Positions 4,863 through 6,808 of a stretch of DNA of 6,808 nucleotides are shown here, one piece after another (position 1 is the stretch's first letter; the number at the start of each line of letters is the position of its first letter). The position numbers and the translations under genes were made by a program. Under the pieces are notes generated by a model, which did no database searches, had not been told where the DNA came from, and saw only the letters and a list, made by a program, of their open reading frames with translations. The DNA lies in NCBI GenBank assembly GCA_030151665.1, contig JASLDB010000254.1:1-6808 (forward strand). Reading direction: 5' to 3'. Origin of the DNA: Neisseriaceae bacterium. GTDB lineage: Bacteria; Pseudomonadota; Gammaproteobacteria; Burkholderiales; Neisseriaceae.

Positions 4863-6808
4863 ATGGCTGGGAATCAGACTAGGTCAATCAAATCAATTCG
4901 CTTTAAAAAAACCATTATTGCCAATGCTTTATTGGGTATTTTAACGCCTACTGTTTTATTTGCCCAAACAACGTCTGATGATAACAATGGACTTTCTCAA
5001 AAATATTTTATTCCTGAGGGTTTTCAGGCTGCTCTTGAAAGCGGCTTAACCATTCCTGTTTTTTTAAAAACAAAAGATAGCCAAACTAATCTAAGCGATA
5101 CATCACAAAACAATAAATTTGCTGAAGCGACTTTGATTTTAAAAGACGATAAATTGTATGTTCAAAGCTTGAAAACCAATTTGTCAACCAACAATGGCAA
5201 ATTAAGCAATGAGTCAGAAGAGCAGTTAGCACAAGTACAAAATATCTCTTTTGATAATCAAAATAAAATTGTCGTTAATAAAGACATCGTGCTTAGCATT
5301 GATGTTGAGCATTTTGTCTTGACTATGGAAGTAGGACAAGAAGCATTTGGTGCACGATTAACACAAAAAACAGATACATTGCCTCGATCCAATGTTGAAG
5401 GTGTTACTAGTGTACTTAACTATGATGCTGGTGTATTTCATGTTAAAGACACTGGTGATAAGCCAGACTCAACCAATAGCTATCTCAATTACCAGTCGGT
5501 GACCGCATATAAAGAAAATAGTGTCACCATTGATGGTAGTTTATATGATTTGACAGGTGGAGATGGAAAAAGTTCTGTTTTAAATGAAGTGATGTTTAGG
5601 CGGGATTTGGATGGTAAAGCTTTAAAAATTGGCATGGCTAATTCATGGAATTTTCAAAGTATCGGCAGCATGAGTGCTTTGAATGCAGAAAAAATCTATG
5701 GCATTAGTTTAACCAATCAGTCGCGTACCAATACCCAAACCAGTGAATCGTCTTTAACGCCCATTATGGCATTCTTGCCAGAGCCAGGCGATGTCTTGGT
5801 ATACAGGGATGGTAAATTATTAACATCCCAAAGTTTTCCAGTTGGTAACTTCGAAATTGATACATCACGGTATCCTGCTGGTGTATATGATGTTGAAGTG
5901 CAAGTGGTGATCAATGGTCAAACTCGCTCTTCTACCACACAACGTATCAATAAAATGATGGGTAATGACCATTTGTCAGCAGATAAAGTATATTGGGATG
6001 TCTATGCCGGTTATGTTAAAAACAATGTTGTACCCAGTGATAAGTTCGTTGAAGAATTGGATAAAATCTTAAATGGACAAACTTCATCAGAAAAAGAAGA
6101 TACCTATATTGCAGGGTTTTCTTTGGGTAAACAGTTTAAAGTATTGTCAGGTTTAAATTTAACAACATCCAATTATGCGATTAAAAATAATTTTTACAAT
6201 GAAACCAGCGCTCGATTACAGGTTTTTGATTATGGTTCTATTGACTGGAATTTACTATTATCTGGCAAAGGCAGTTATAGAAACATTGTGAATGCCAGTG
6301 TGAATTTACCGAAAGGTTTGGGTTCTATTTGGATTGGTCGTGAAAAAAGCCATTTTAAAGATGATATTTCTATTGATAATAGCGATAGTTATCATTATGG
6401 TACCAGTATTAATTTATCCGCAATACTTCCTAAAGTACCGAATATTGGTAGTATTAACATCAACAAAAGTCGCGACAAATACAATAATAATCATAACCTT
6501 AACGCCAGTTATCAAACCAGTTTGTATACCAGTAAATTTGGCTCTTTATCACTGCAAGCAGGTTTACAGCGGACTAAAAACATTGGGGACGATAAGGCAA
6601 ATACCAATAAATACATTTCGTTAAATATGTCTATCCCATTAGGCAAAGCGGTCAGTGCAGGATTGTCATCTTATAATGGTGACATGAATTTGAATGTCAC
6701 CGCACGAAAAGATTTCAAAAACTCAATGGTTCGCCATGCGGGTTTAACCATTTCAAAAAATCTACGCCAAGGCGATAGCGATAATCATCAGGGCGTGGCT
6801 GCGACAGG
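4863..6808 (+). CDS. ecpC: ECP/Mat-type outer-membrane usher, 3' end outside window
   Basis: The frame is open without a stop for 648 codons and leaves the window. E. coli EcpC is about 840 residues, so roughly three quarters is seen. Residues 1-34 look like a Sec signal peptide with an unusually long basic leader (R7, K10, R13, K16 and others) and likely cleavage at VLFA-QTTSD. An N-terminal periplasmic part (about 45-165, opening YFIPEGFQAALESGLTIPV) is followed by the beginning of the beta-barrel (LNYQSVTAY, GSLYDLTG, SWNFQSIGSMSALNAEKIYG). A plug-like domain near 299-352 carries LPEPGDVLVYRDGKLL and PAGVYDVEVQVVINGQ. Barrel strands follow to the end (GLGSIWIGREKS, NTNKYISLNMSIPLGKAVSAG). 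These blocks resemble E. coli EcpC as I recall it. The usher is the channel through which EcpA-chaperone complexes are polymerised to the surface. No frameshift was found on a codon-by-codon reading. Confidence 0.92.
   Translation, partial: MAGNQTRSIKSIRFKKTIIANALLGILTPTVLFAQTTSDDNNGLSQKYFIPEGFQAALESGLTIPVFLKTKDSQTNLSDTSQNNKFAEATLILKDDKLYVQSLKTNLSTNNGKLSNESEEQLAQVQNISFDNQNKIVVNKDIVLSIDVEHFVLTMEVGQEAFGARLTQKTDTLPRSNVEGVTSVLNYDAGVFHVKDTGDKPDSTNSYLNYQSVTAYKENSVTIDGSLYDLTGGDGKSSVLNEVMFRRDLDGKALKIGMANSWNFQSIGSMSALNAEKIYGISLTNQSRTNTQTSESSLTPIMAFLPEPGDVLVYRDGKLLTSQSFPVGNFEIDTSRYPAGVYDVEVQVVINGQTRSSTTQRINKMMGNDHLSADKVYWDVYAGYVKNNVVPSDKFVEELDKILNGQTSSEKEDTYIAGFSLGKQFKVLSGLNLTTSNYAIKNNFYNETSARLQVFDYGSIDWNLLLSGKGSYRNIVNASVNLPKGLGSIWIGREKSHFKDDISIDNSDSYHYGTSINLSAILPKVPNIGSININKSRDKYNNNHNLNASYQTSLYTSKFGSLSLQAGLQRTKNIGDDKANTNKYISLNMSIPLGKAVSAGLSSYNGDMNLNVTARKDFKNSMVRHAGLTISKNLRQGDSDNHQGVAAT

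Noticed and set aside
5021..5034. TTCAGGCTGC, resembling a Neisseriaceae-type DNA uptake sequence
   Set aside because: There is a single imperfect match within coding sequence (GFQAAL of the usher) and no second copy at terminators or spacers in the window.
6334..6624. 96-codon plus-strand frame with a hydrophobic N-terminus
   Set aside because: It is out of phase with and fully inside ecpC, which reads through without interruption. The hydrophobic character comes from shifted usher codons.
1..6808. CRISPR arrays, tRNA or rRNA genes, insertion sequences or prophage genes
   Set aside because: I saw no regularly spaced repeats, cloverleaf-like segments, transposase or integrase reading frames, or terminal inverted repeats with target duplications.

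Overview
The window comes from a low-GC, Gram-negative proteobacterium, most likely a gammaproteobacterium. The evidence is an outer-membrane chaperone-usher pilus system, a proteobacterial-type phosphatidylserine decarboxylase, and AT-rich spacers with A/T-ending codons throughout. The taxon cannot be fixed from the sequence. A Moraxellaceae-like host is one guess and is inference only.

Left part (1-3063): two housekeeping genes converge. Positions 110-1918 (+) encode a complete 602-residue Atm1-type ABC half-exporter. Positions 2176-3063 (-) encode a complete 295-residue phosphatidylserine decarboxylase (psd) with the LGST self-cleavage site. They are separated by 257 bp holding a strong hairpin with a U-tract that terminates psd, and a start-less open frame on the minus strand that may be a gene relic.

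Middle (3064-3467): an approximately 400 bp AT-rich divergent spacer between psd and the pilus genes. It holds two inverted repeats, a near-consensus sigma70 promoter (TTGACA, 17 bp, TATTAT) and a leader hairpin. No regulator gene is present in it.

Right part (3468-6808): the first three genes of an E. coli common pilus (ECP/Mat) type operon, in the canonical order: ecpA (major pilin), ecpB (periplasmic chaperone) and ecpC (outer-membrane usher). ecpC runs off the window end after 648 codons. The tip adhesin ecpD and second chaperone ecpE would be expected next but lie outside. The E. coli regulator gene ecpR, which normally precedes ecpA, is not here; psd is the next gene upstream.

How the genes work together: EcpA would be exported by Sec, captured and folded by EcpB, and polymerised through EcpC. 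A 12-bp hairpin between ecpA and ecpB is placed to keep pilin levels above those of chaperone and usher. All genes are recognisable members of known families, and I see no evidence of a wholly undescribed system. The unusual points are the regulatory layout of the pilus locus (no ecpR, short repeats, mononucleotide tracts near gene starts) and the antisense open frame beside psd.
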